Assembly: GCA_963803545.1 (NCBI GenBank)
Contig: CAWDMX010000004.1
Coordinates: 310,001-374,000, forward strand
DNA from: Legionella_C sp963803545
GTDB taxonomy: Bacteria > Pseudomonadota > Gammaproteobacteria > Legionellales > Legionellaceae
DNA: 64,000 bases
Reading direction: 5' to 3'
This document shows positions 54,525 through 63,693 of this stretch, piece after piece. Within the stretch, counting starts at the first letter, position 1, and each line of letters opens with the position of its first letter. The translations under genes were made by a program, and so were the position numbers. The notes below the pieces were generated by a model that was given only the letters and a program-made list of their open reading frames with translations, was not told where the DNA came from and searched no databases.

Positions 54525-56834
54525 ATGCCCAGGCAGGAAGTGAACTATCAACAAGTAGCTAAAGCCGCAGAAACCGTTAAAAAGTTGGGTAAAGAGCCTT
54601 CTCTTACTAACGTCTGTGTGGAAATGGGGGTGATGTCCTTAACACCGGAATTATCGTCCTTACTAGAGCAGTGGTATCATACCCAGCCTGAATTCCAGCG
54701 CACCATATCCGCGCCGTTATCCGATAATATTAAGATTAAAACAAACGATGTTCTTGCTAAGAATACCGAGCTTGAAAAATCCTTATCGTTATTGCGCGCA
54801 ACCCTTGAATGCACAGCCGATGGCATAATGATGGTTAATGGCGAAGGGCAGGTTGTTGATTGGAATCAAAAGTTTGTGGAAATGTGGCGTATCCCTTCTT
54901 ATATGCTTGAGTCAGGTACTGAGAGTATTGGTTTTGAATACATTCTGGCCCAGGTTAAAGATAAAAACGCGGTCATTGCGGACGTTGAGTTTTTATACAA
55001 AAATCCCACGTGGCAGGGGCAATTGCCTTTACTGCATTTTAAAGACGGGCGTATTTTTGAGCGATTTACTCAACCTCAAATGGTAGGTGATGAAATAGTT
55101 GGGCGTGTTTATAGTTTTCGCGATGTGACTCAAAAATTAATAGCAGACGACGAGCTTCGAATTCGTGAGCGTGCTATTGAGGCTAGTACCCATGGTGTTG
55201 CCATTGTCGATATTACTAAAAAGAATCTGCCACTAATTTATGTTAATAAAGCCTTCGAGCGCATTACAGGGCACAATCAAAAACAATTGCTTGGGCAGGC
55301 GCTTATTAGTGTGCACGGCAATAGTCGTGACAAAGTGAACCACCAACGAATTATGCTTGCAATTCGAGAGCTACGCGAAGAAACGGTTGAAATGCAAAGT
55401 ATGCGACGCGATGAAGAAAGTTATTGGTGTGAGATGAGTGTGGCTCCCGTTAGTGATACTACTGCAAAAGTTCGTCACTATGTTTGTTTATTAACCGATA
55501 TCTCACAACGTCGCGAGATGGAGCAGCAATTGTTGCGTCAAGCAACGCACGATTCGCTAACCGAATTACCTAATCGAGTTTTATTATTGGATAGGGTGGA
55601 ACAAGCTATTTTACAAGCTAAGAAGAAGAAATCCATTTTAACTTTTTTATTTCTTGATTTGGATCATTTTAAAATGACCAATGATACCCTGGGGCATACC
55701 GTTGGCGATAAATTATTACAAGCGGTTTCCAATCGTTTATTAGTTGCCACTAACGACTTTGATACCGTTGCACGGCTGGGGGGGGATGAATTCGTGGTTT
55801 TGTTATCAGAGATAGCATCGGAGGAACAAGCGCGTACGGCGGCTCACAATCTTCTTAAAGCTATTGAACGTCCTTTCCAGGTTGGTCAGCATAGCCTTAA
55901 AGTTACCGGTAGTATTGGTATTAGTTTTTATCCAAAAGATGGGTTGGACTACGAAACTTTGATGAAAAATGCGGATGTGTCCATGTACCATGCAAAAGAC
56001 AATGGCCGTAATAACTACCGTATTTTTGATGTGGAGTTAAATCGTCGGGCTATCAACAAAATGCAATTGGATACCGCTTTACGGGACTCCTTACGCAAAA
56101 ATGAGTTCTATCTGTTGTACCAACCATTGATGAATTTAAAAAATAATAAACTTGTGGGTTTTGAGGCACTTATCCGTTGGAACAGCCATATTTTAGGCCA
56201 AGTTTCTCCTCTAGATTTTATTGGAATGGCGGAAGAAAATGGATTAATAGTTGATATCGGCCGCTGGGTCTTAGAAGAGGCCTGCACCGAACTTATGCGC
56301 TGGCATAATCAGGGATACAGTGACTTAAACATGGCGGTTAATATTTCAGGGCGGCAATTTAGGCGAACAAACCTCCCGGAAGCCGTTCAGGCTATTTTAC
56401 AGAAAACCGGTTTGCCGCCACAATTTTTAGAATTAGAACTTACGGAAAGCTTGTTAATGGATGATGTAGAAAATGCCGTGCAAACTATGAACGAGCTGAA
56501 AGAAATGGGTACCCGGCTTGTTATTGATGACTTTGGGACAGGCTACTCGAGCCTCTCTTATTTACAACAGTTTCCGGTAGATAAATTAAAAATAGATAGA
56601 ACTTTTATAATGGGATTAGTTGCCCCAGATAGTGATGCCGCAATTGCCCGAGCGATTATTAATTTAGGTCATAGTCTAAATCTTGAGGTTCTTGCTGAAG
56701 GTATTGAAACAGAGCTGCAACGTGATTTTTTTATTACGCACAACTGTGATTTTGCGCAAGGGTATTTTTATAAGCCGCCGAAAAAACCTGAGGAATTGAA
56801 GGATTTTATTCGAAACCATGCCCAAAAAAGTTAA
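54525..56834 (+). CDS. KfrA_N-like / PAS / PAS / GGDEF / EAL cyclic-di-GMP protein
   Basis: A 769-residue signalling protein. The N-terminal 55 residues (VNYQQVAKAAETVKKLGKEP, then SLTNVCVEMGV) resemble the KfrA-type DNA-binding N-terminal domain, unusual for this class. Two PAS domains follow (about 80-190 and 215-330). The GGDEF domain (about 345-505) has intact GGDEF, and the EAL domain (about 520-765) has EALIRW, ELTESLLMDD and DDFGTGYSSLSYL, so both cyclase and phosphodiesterase sites look complete. No membrane segment is visible, so it is cytosolic. It diverges from the metB-like gene. FleQ-like regulators bind cyclic di-GMP in Pseudomonas. Confidence 0.88.
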   Translation: MPRQEVNYQQVAKAAETVKKLGKEPSLTNVCVEMGVMSLTPELSSLLEQWYHTQPEFQRTISAPLSDNIKIKTNDVLAKNTELEKSLSLLRATLECTADGIMMVNGEGQVVDWNQKFVEMWRIPSYMLESGTESIGFEYILAQVKDKNAVIADVEFLYKNPTWQGQLPLLHFKDGRIFERFTQPQMVGDEIVGRVYSFRDVTQKLIADDELRIRERAIEASTHGVAIVDITKKNLPLIYVNKAFERITGHNQKQLLGQALISVHGNSRDKVNHQRIMLAIRELREETVEMQSMRRDEESYWCEMSVAPVSDTTAKVRHYVCLLTDISQRREMEQQLLRQATHDSLTELPNRVLLLDRVEQAILQAKKKKSILTFLFLDLDHFKMTNDTLGHTVGDKLLQAVSNRLLVATNDFDTVARLGGDEFVVLLSEIASEEQARTAAHNLLKAIERPFQVGQHSLKVTGSIGISFYPKDGLDYETLMKNADVSMYHAKDNGRNNYRIFDVELNRRAINKMQLDTALRDSLRKNEFYLLYQPLMNLKNNKLVGFEALIRWNSHILGQVSPLDFIGMAEENGLIVDIGRWVLEEACTELMRWHNQGYSDLNMAVNISGRQFRRTNLPEAVQAILQKTGLPPQFLELELTESLLMDDVENAVQTMNELKEMGTRLVIDDFGTGYSSLSYLQQFPVDKLKIDRTFIMGLVAPDSDAAIARAIINLGHSLNLEVLAEGIETELQRDFFITHNCDFAQGYFYKPPKKPEELKDFIRNHAQKS

Positions 56835-56996
56835 ACGGGTTGAGGCAATTATAAAGCATCAAAAAGGCTCCTTCCGATTTTGTGATGGTATAAAAGTCAG
56901 TCGTATCAAGGATTACAATAGAGACCATGGCACCGTCAAGTTGCGCAAACCCATCTAAACGAAAAGAACAGATGCTTATTGCTTTTAGAGGCTAAC

Positions 56997-57533
56997 ATGA
57001 CGAATCGTTACACAGGCAAAAAATCAGGAGATTACTACCCGGGTTACCGCTAGCCAAAATCATTGATTGGGTATGTGGTGTGGGCGTATCACTGTTTTAT
57101 GCTGAGCTTGCGTGATATATCGGAACTTCTTGCAGTACGAGGCATTAAAATTAGCCATGAAAGGGTAAGGTCTTGGAATCTGACTTTCGGTCAGACGTAC
57201 GCCAGTGAAATAAAGCGACGCGCACCAAAGAGGTGGTGAAAAATGGCACATGGATGAAATGTGCTCTGTCATGAAAGGCAAAAAGCACCGGCTATGGCGT
57301 GCAGTCGGTCAAGATGGTTACGAACTGGATATTTTTTTTGCAGTCACGCAAAAGTAAAGCTGCCGCCAAGCGCTTTTTTAAAAAGTTAATCAAAGGATTG
57401 CAATATATTCCAAGAGTGATTATTACCGATAAACTTCGAAGTTATGGTGCAGCTAAAAGAGAGATTTTACCCGGTGTTGAGCATCGCCAGCACAAAGGGC
57501 TAAATAATAGAGCGGAAAACTCGCATCAGCCTG
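56997..57533 (+). pseudogene. IS6-family transposase, broken and truncated
   Basis: From ATG 56997 the frame reads MTNRYTGKKSGDYYPGYR and then a stop (57051-57053). It resumes with YVVWAYHCFMLSLRDISELL, the usual IS6/IS26-type N-terminus. A stop and shift occur near 57236, then HMDEMCSVMKGKKHRLWRAV with the first catalytic Asp. After another shift near 57340 comes VIITDKLRSYG with the second Asp and NNRAENSHQP with the Glu. The C-terminal end is missing; the match stops at 57533 next to an IS3 fragment in the opposite direction. Confidence 0.85.
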
Positions 57534-57568
57534 TACTGCCGCCAAACAAACAAATCGACCGTCAACAG

Positions 57569-57781
57569 TAGATATGGATATTTTTTATGCTCTAAATTAG
57601 CGAGCGTAGGTTTTATTTTTCTAGTGGGATAAATTACCTTCAAACCACGTTCGTTCATATAGTTAGCCACTTGATTAACACCAACCTTAAAGCCATTTTC
57701 AATTAATTGGCGATAAACTTTTCTATAGCCGTAAAACGGTATTTCGGTGTAGATATTGTCAATCTCTCTTAATAGTGACAT
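57569..57781 (-). pseudogene. IS3-family OrfB, N-terminal fragment
   Basis: On the minus strand this gives MSLLREIDNIYTEIPFYGYR, then KVYRQLIENGFKVGVNQVAN and, further on, LEHKKYPYLL. It is the HTH_21 region just upstream of the integrase core in IS3-type OrfB. The match ends abruptly near 57569, where the sequence joins the IS6 remnant. The catalytic core is absent here. Confidence 0.82.
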
Positions 57782-57799
57782 TTTATTTTTCGTAATTTG

Positions 57800-58033
57800 T
57801 GCGACAGAACCGACAAAGGTGCTTGTTGGGATAGTGCGGTGGTGGAGCGATTTTTTGGTAGCTTAAAGCATTAATGGTTGATTTAAGTTACTCACTTATT
57901 TAGAGAGTCAATGAAAATTAAAATTCAAAATTAGGGTCCTTATTACAACCATGAGAGACTACACACAACACTGGGAGATATAGCCCCAGTGGCCTATGAA
58001 AAAAGAATAATAAAGGTGGCCAACACTGGTTGA
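57800..58033 (+). pseudogene. IS3-family OrfB, C-terminal fragment
   Basis: On the plus strand the frame reads CDRTDKGACWDSAVVERFFG, then SLKH and a stop. After a degenerate stretch with further stops it resumes in the same frame as YYNHERLHTTLGDIAPVAYE, then KRIIKVANTG and TGA 58031-58033. The Glu in VVERFF is the last residue of the DDE triad. It is in the opposite orientation to the N-terminal OrfB fragment at 57569, so an inversion or two insertions took place. Confidence 0.8.
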
Positions 58034-58124
58034 CTAGAACACTTAAAGGGTGATGAACTTTAAAAAAAAGTGTTGTTTGAAAACGCCTCTAACAAGTCAT
58101 GAGGCGCAGAGTATGCGACCGTTT

Positions 58125-59630
58125 TTAGGGTCGAGGTGATCGGATAAAAGCAGAATTATCATATTTGTAATCTACAATATCCGCGTACAGCTTCGCTGTG
58201 TTTTCGTGCTGATTTGGGCGAGCCATAGCCATCCCATCCTGAGCATGTTTTTTTATTTCTTCCCAAAGCATCTTTGCGCCATCAGCACAATTTACATAAC
58301 GAAGGTCACTTTGTTTAATGGCCTCATAAATTTCATAGACACGGTGTGGAACACGTTTTTCTTGGCCATTAGTCAAGGTAAGTAGACGACCGCCTTTAAA
58401 AAGGAAATAACCACCGACCTCAAATGTATTCTCTTCAATTGCAGTTTTAATTTCATCTATTTTAGCTTGCAGCGACCGAGGGGTTTCTTGTTTAAAATTA
58501 ACTTTAAAAGCATTAAATTTTTGGGGCGAATTATAAAATCCCGCAGCTTGCTTGATAGCATGAAGCGGTAGTTTATTAATAGCTTCTGCTGGTGTAATAG
58601 CGAAATGCCTGCTATGAATCGTAGCTTCCACGTTTTGTTTATACAGGCGGTTAATCGCTCCTGGATTATCCGTGATACACGTTAAATCGTTCCACAATGA
58701 ATCGAGTGAGTAAACTTTGCCGTCTTTACTATTGCGAAACAAATTCCAAATGTGAGCGCCGTTGTCAAAATTTTGACGATGGTGAATAACTTTCCCGTGC
58801 AGTAAATTGTCGCTCACTAAACGCGATAAAAAATAAGCGTTTAACAAGCTATGGTGCCGGCACACCCCCTGTTTTTTTAAAATAAATTCACTTAGAGAAA
58901 TTACTGGTTTACCCGCATCCAGATGGGCTTTTATCAACGGTTCGGGTGACGTCAAAGGCAAGCACGCTCGAGTCATTTCTTTTACAACCTTTAAAATGTC
59001 CTCTGAATTTGAGGCGGGTTTTAATTGCTGTTTCAAAAGCTCATATGAAGCTATTAATATGGGATCTTCTGGATCCAGAAGGATTATTTCACGCTCTGAA
59101 GAGGCGCCTGCGGAACAAATTTTGTGGTTAAAATCACGCGTATTTCTGGTAACAATAGGAATAAACTGCTCCTCTATTATTACGCCTTTTTGACCTTCTT
59201 CTTCAACAATACGCTTATTATAATTAGCGGCTAAAAAGGTTCTGCCCTGTTGCGATACGGGCGAATTAAATTTTCTCATTATTTCAAGAGGTTTATTCAA
59301 CTCCTTATTTTCAGGCTTAGTTGAAGCCGCGTGCAGCATCTCTTGTTTCAGGGCTTCATCAAGACGAGCGTAATCGGATAATTTACGAATCAATATTTCG
59401 GAGTTGGCACGAGCGAACTCTAAAAATCTTTCTTTTGAAAGACACAAAGGCAGTGCTTGTAAAAATCGGTTTGGCTCTTTAAGGAAAGCTTCAGCCGCGT
59501 CCTTATCGTTAATAGCCAAATCAAATAAATACAAACTAATAGTAAATACAGTTTTCTGTTCAGTGTAACGGTGTCTATTTTTTATAAAGTCTTCGATTAT
59601 CTTTGCGGGTGTTGGCATGGTAATTCTCAT
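58125..59630 (-). CDS. Transglutaminase-like Cys/His/Asp protein (effector candidate)
   Basis: A 501-residue protein that I do not recognise by name. The centre has a transglutaminase-like core in the expected order: Cys257 in QGVCRHHSLLNAYFLSRL, His293 in DNGAHIWNLFRN and Asp310 in GKVYSLDSLW. The N-terminal 200 residues are mostly helical. No signal peptide or membrane segment is present. The C-terminus is polar. Starts at ATG 59630 or ATG 59618, neither with a strong ribosome binding site. Flanked by IS remnants and recQ. Cytosolic Cys-His-Asp enzymes with such architecture occur among Legionella translocated effectors, but translocation here is only a guess. Confidence 0.7.
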   Translation of the reverse strand: MRITMPTPAKIIEDFIKNRHRYTEQKTVFTISLYLFDLAINDKDAAEAFLKEPNRFLQALPLCLSKERFLEFARANSEILIRKLSDYARLDEALKQEMLHAASTKPENKELNKPLEIMRKFNSPVSQQGRTFLAANYNKRIVEEEGQKGVIIEEQFIPIVTRNTRDFNHKICSAGASSEREIILLDPEDPILIASYELLKQQLKPASNSEDILKVVKEMTRACLPLTSPEPLIKAHLDAGKPVISLSEFILKKQGVCRHHSLLNAYFLSRLVSDNLLHGKVIHHRQNFDNGAHIWNLFRNSKDGKVYSLDSLWNDLTCITDNPGAINRLYKQNVEATIHSRHFAITPAEAINKLPLHAIKQAAGFYNSPQKFNAFKVNFKQETPRSLQAKIDEIKTAIEENTFEVGGYFLFKGGRLLTLTNGQEKRVPHRVYEIYEAIKQSDLRYVNCADGAKMLWEEIKKHAQDGMAMARPNQHENTAKLYADIVDYKYDNSAFIRSPRP

Positions 59631-59829
59631 TATAATTTAGCCCTAATTCTAGTAATTATAAGGCTTATTTATTAAGAAAATATTAACAAAACTATTGTTA
59701 TGAAGCCCATTTTAAATTGAAAGCAGCACTCTAAAATATTGCATGCCAGCAGCAAGGGATGTCGGCAAGAAGGTGTGCAGGTGTACGCTTAAAAATAGTT
59801 GAACGGTGCGTTGTTTCAGGAGCGCTAAT

Positions 59830-61674
59830 CTAACTGGAGGTATTCGTTGTTTCCGAGCAAATTTCTTCACGTAAGGCTTGTAAAAACCGCAAACCGTAAT
59901 GGTTTAATTTATGCTGACCAATTCCTGAAATTTGTATAAGCTCTTCTAGATTTTTAGGTTTAACCTTGGCCATTTCCAATAATGTATTGTCACTGAAGAT
60001 CATAAACGGCGGTTTATTTTCTTGTTCAGCTATGCGTCGACGTAAAGTTCTTAATGCCTCAAACACAGGGTTGTTTTTATACAATGCTTTGTCTTTGTCA
60101 CGGCTCGTAACTTTTTTATCCACAAACTCGGTTTGCGGCAAAGCAATCCTTACTTTTTCGGTATTTTTCAAGACGGCAGCCGCATTTTTCCGAAGTTTAA
60201 GCACATTAAAATGATTGATATCTTGAAAGCAATAATCCCGATGAATAAGTTGCCAGCCCAGATACCGCCAATAACTAATAGGTTTATCCTGACCAATGCC
60301 ATAGGTACTGAGCGTGTGGTGGTTAAACTGTTGAATTTTATCGGCACGGCTACCGCGCAACACATCAATAACGTGGCCTAAGCCGAAGTTTTGGTTAAGG
60401 CGATAAATACAGGACAGCATTTTTTGCGCGTTTTCGGTAACATCAACGGTTACAGGGGGATTGTCGCACACATCGCAGTAACTGCAGTCGGTTTCACTGC
60501 GTTCATCAAAATAGCGCAACAGTATCTGGCGTCGGCAATGAATTGCTTCGGCAAACGCTACCATGTGGTTCAGCTTACTGGTTTCAACTCGTTGCTTGTC
60601 CTCATTTTCAATGGCGGCAATCCAACCACGTAATCGGGCGCTATCAGCAGGATCGTAGAGCAAAAGTGCTTTTGCGGGTAGGCCGTCACGCCCTGCACGC
60701 CCTGTTTCTTGGTAATAGCTTTCTATAGTTTTAGGTAGGTCGTAGTGCACAACAAAACGTACGTTTGGTTTATCGATACCCATGCCGAAGGCAATGGTTG
60801 CAACAATTACATCTACTTTGTCGTAGCGAAATAACGATTGCACCTCGCGACGTTCCTCGTAGGACAAACCGGCGTGATATCCTCGTGCAGCAACACCAAG
60901 TGCTTGCAACTTTGCAGTTAACTTATCCACCTCATTACGGGTTCCGCAGTAAATAATCCCGGCGTTATTTTTTTGAGTAGACAAGAATTGCTGTATTTGT
61001 TTTAAGGCATTATTTTTGGCAATTACCGTGTAATGTATGTTGGGTCGATTAAAAGACGCTAAATAAACCTTAGGCTGGTAGTTTAACTTATTAACGATAT
61101 CGTTTTGCGTTTGTTTATCAGCCGTTGCGGTTAATGCAATGATTGGTACTTCTGGAAAATGCTCTTTTAATCGACCAAGGGCTGCGTATTCCGGCCGAAA
61201 ATCATGTCCCCATTGGGAAATGCAATGCGCCTCATCAATAGCAAATAACCCAATATGGCATTCTGTTAAACGCTCAAGAAAAGCCGCGCTTACTAATCGC
61301 TCCGGTGCGATATAGAGTAAATCCAATTGACCTTGATGCAGTTCAGAAAGCACCTGGCGTGATTCTTGACTGCTTAACGACGAATTGTAATAGGCCGCAC
61401 GAATCCCTTGCAGCCGTAACGCGGCAACTTGGTCTTCCATTAGAGCAATTAAGGGGGACACAACAATGGCAACACCGGCGCATACAAGGGCAGGTATTTG
61501 ATAGCAAAGCGACTTACCGCCGCCTGTTGGCATTAAGACTAAGACGTCTTGTTGGTTAATAAGATCGTTGATTATGTCGTATTGCAGACCACGAAAAGCA
61601 TCAAAGCCAAAATATTTTTTAAGGACGCCCGTTAATTTATTAGGGGTTGACAAGCTCTTATTCGTGGTTTGCAT
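59830..61674 (-). CDS. recQ: ATP-dependent DNA helicase RecQ
   Basis: 3'-5' helicase of recombination and replication restart. The 614-residue protein has Walker A PTGGGKS, DEAH in FAIDEAHCISQWGHDFRPEY, and motif VI YYQETGRAGRDG. A zinc site includes CRRQILLRYF and CSYCDVC, followed by the winged-helix RQC (VIDVLRGSRADKI). A C-terminal HRDC domain (about 525-600; ALRTLRRRIAEQENKPPFMI) completes it. Length and domain order match E. coli RecQ. Confidence 0.96.
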   Translation of the reverse strand: MQTTNKSLSTPNKLTGVLKKYFGFDAFRGLQYDIINDLINQQDVLVLMPTGGGKSLCYQIPALVCAGVAIVVSPLIALMEDQVAALRLQGIRAAYYNSSLSSQESRQVLSELHQGQLDLLYIAPERLVSAAFLERLTECHIGLFAIDEAHCISQWGHDFRPEYAALGRLKEHFPEVPIIALTATADKQTQNDIVNKLNYQPKVYLASFNRPNIHYTVIAKNNALKQIQQFLSTQKNNAGIIYCGTRNEVDKLTAKLQALGVAARGYHAGLSYEERREVQSLFRYDKVDVIVATIAFGMGIDKPNVRFVVHYDLPKTIESYYQETGRAGRDGLPAKALLLYDPADSARLRGWIAAIENEDKQRVETSKLNHMVAFAEAIHCRRQILLRYFDERSETDCSYCDVCDNPPVTVDVTENAQKMLSCIYRLNQNFGLGHVIDVLRGSRADKIQQFNHHTLSTYGIGQDKPISYWRYLGWQLIHRDYCFQDINHFNVLKLRKNAAAVLKNTEKVRIALPQTEFVDKKVTSRDKDKALYKNNPVFEALRTLRRRIAEQENKPPFMIFSDNTLLEMAKVKPKNLEELIQISGIGQHKLNHYGLRFLQALREEICSETTNTSS

Positions 61675-61754
61675 GCGTATTATTCTTTTTATGTTTCATC
61701 AATGCTAAAAATTGGCAATAATAGCATGGTAATGGCTTTATCATAAGGAATAAG

Positions 61755-62909
61755 ATGGATTTTAAATTGAGCGAGGAGCATCTGGCTTTTCGAGATATGG
61801 CCGCAGATTTTGCGCGTGATAAATTATTTCCGAACGCCGGACTTTGGGATGAAACAAGCTATTTTCCGGTTGATGTTATTCGTGAAGCCGCTGCTCTAGG
61901 CTTGGCGGGTATTGTCGTCTCAGAAGATATAGGCGGAGCAAACCTCACCCGGCTGGATGCGGCTTTACTCTTTGAGCAGCTTGCAGCCGGGTGCGTTACC
62001 ACCAGTGCCTATTTATCTATCCACAATATGGTTGTGGCAACTATCGATAGCTTTGCAAGCGACAATTTACGCACCAAATGGGGGCCTCGTCTTTGTAAAA
62101 TGCAAGCTCTGGCCAGTTATTGCTTGACCGAGCCCGATTCGGGTTCTGATGCAGCCTCTTTGAGTACACGCGCTACTGTAGAAGGGGATTGTTACGTTGT
62201 TAATGGTACTAAAGCGTTTATTTCAGGTGGGAGCGTGAGTGATTTGTACCTTTGCATGGTGCGCACCAGCGCCGATACGTATAAAGGAATCAGCTGCTTA
62301 TTGGTTGAAAAAGGTACTCCAGGATTGAGCTTTGGTAAACTTGAAAAAAAAATGGGGTGGCGAAGTCAGCCAACCTGTATGGTTTATTTTGAAAACTGCC
62401 GCGTACCTATTAGCAACAGAATTGGTGAGGAAGGTATGGGCTTTAAGATTGCACTAAGCGCATTAAACGGTGGGCGTGTTAATATTGCCTCTTGTGCTTT
62501 AGGGGGGGGGCTTGCCTGCCTTCGCATCACTCAAGACTATTTAAAACAGCGCAATCAATTTGGTAAACCCTTAAAAGATATGCAAGCTCTGCGCTTCAGT
62601 TATGCAACCATGCTCACAGACTTTGAGGCCGCACGCTTGCTCGTGTATCGTGCCGCGCAGGCGTTGGATGAAAACGACAGCAACGCACCGCGATTGTGCG
62701 CCATGGCAAAGCGAATGGCAACGGAGGTGGCCTTTAGCATTAGCGACCAGTGCCTACAATTGCTTGGGGGCTACGGTTACTTACACGATTATCATATTGA
62801 ACGTATTTTTAGAGACTTGCGTGTTCATCGAATACTGGAAGGAACGAATGAGATAATGTGTGAAATTATCGCAAAATCAGTTTTAGACACGGATGTTACC
62901 GTTAATTAA
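61755..62909 (+). CDS. Acyl-CoA dehydrogenase (probable isobutyryl-CoA dehydrogenase)
   Basis: FAD enzyme that introduces the 2,3 double bond into short or branched acyl-CoA. The 384-residue protein shows CLTEPDSGSDAAS, GTKAFISGGSVSDLYL, and the conserved end LQLLGGYGYLHDYHIERIFRD, then RILEGTNEIM. The next two genes are an enoyl-CoA hydratase and a 3-hydroxyisobutyryl-CoA hydrolase, so by context the substrate is probably isobutyryl-CoA from valine. Electrons should go to EtfAB (9327-11023). It is 11 bases ahead of the hydratase ATG. Confidence 0.93.
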   Translation: MDFKLSEEHLAFRDMAADFARDKLFPNAGLWDETSYFPVDVIREAAALGLAGIVVSEDIGGANLTRLDAALLFEQLAAGCVTTSAYLSIHNMVVATIDSFASDNLRTKWGPRLCKMQALASYCLTEPDSGSDAASLSTRATVEGDCYVVNGTKAFISGGSVSDLYLCMVRTSADTYKGISCLLVEKGTPGLSFGKLEKKMGWRSQPTCMVYFENCRVPISNRIGEEGMGFKIALSALNGGRVNIASCALGGGLACLRITQDYLKQRNQFGKPLKDMQALRFSYATMLTDFEAARLLVYRAAQALDENDSNAPRLCAMAKRMATEVAFSISDQCLQLLGGYGYLHDYHIERIFRDLRVHRILEGTNEIMCEIIAKSVLDTDVTVN

Positions 62910-62919
62910 GGAGAGCAAT

Positions 62920-63693
62920 ATGTCTGTAGATAACCAGATAAATCCCCAAGGTATTTTAATTATTACTTTAAATAGGCCTGAAAAATTAAACGCCTTGAAC
63001 CAAGAAGTATTAGAAAAATTGCAAAAAATATTTAGCGATGCTAAAGAAAATAGGGCGGTAAAAGCGCTGCTTATTACCGGCACCGGAAAAGCTTTTTCAG
63101 CGGGTGCTGATATTAATCGCCTAGCAGAATGCACCACCCAAACGGGTTTAGAATTTGCGGAATTTGGTCAAAAGGTTTTCCGGCAACTAGAAACTTTAGG
63201 CAAGCCTTCGATGGCGGCAATTAATGGGTACGCTTTTGGTGGTGGCTGTGAGTTGGCTATGGCGACCACCTTACGCATTGCAAGTGAAAGCGCGAAATTT
63301 GGCCAGCCTGAAGTCAAGCTGGGTATCATTCCAGGTTACGGAGGCACCCAAAGACTTGCTCGATTGGTTGGAAAAGGACGCGCACTGGACTTATGCCTGA
63401 CCGGACGATTTATAGATGCTGCAACCGCTGAAAATTGGGGACTAGTGAGTAAGGTTGTAGCCGCTGATACGTTAATACCCGAAGCGCTCGAAATAGTATC
63501 CAGCGTTCTTGCAATGGCGCCGCTTGCGGTCACAAGCGTTATGACTGTTATTGATAGAGGCTACGATTTAAACCTAGATGAAGCCTTGCATTTAGAAGCC
63601 ATTCATTTTGCAAACCTGTGCGCAAGCCACGATAAAGCCGAAGGCGTTAGCGCTTTTCTCGCCAAACGCACCGCTGCATTTAAAGGTCAATAA
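62920..63693 (+). CDS. Enoyl-CoA hydratase
   Basis: Crotonase-fold hydratase of 257 residues from ATG 62920, which has AAGGAGAG 4 bases upstream. An earlier in-frame ATG at 62893 lies inside the acyl-CoA dehydrogenase gene. Motifs: TLNRPEKLNALN, AFSAGADI forming the oxyanion hole, and GGGCELAMATTLRIA, FGQPEVKLGIIPGYGGTQRL with the two catalytic Glu. In this operon the likely substrate is methacrylyl-CoA. The stop shares one base with the next ATG. Confidence 0.93.
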   Translation: MSVDNQINPQGILIITLNRPEKLNALNQEVLEKLQKIFSDAKENRAVKALLITGTGKAFSAGADINRLAECTTQTGLEFAEFGQKVFRQLETLGKPSMAAINGYAFGGGCELAMATTLRIASESAKFGQPEVKLGIIPGYGGTQRLARLVGKGRALDLCLTGRFIDAATAENWGLVSKVVAADTLIPEALEIVSSVLAMAPLAVTSVMTVIDRGYDLNLDEALHLEAIHFANLCASHDKAEGVSAFLAKRTAAFKGQ

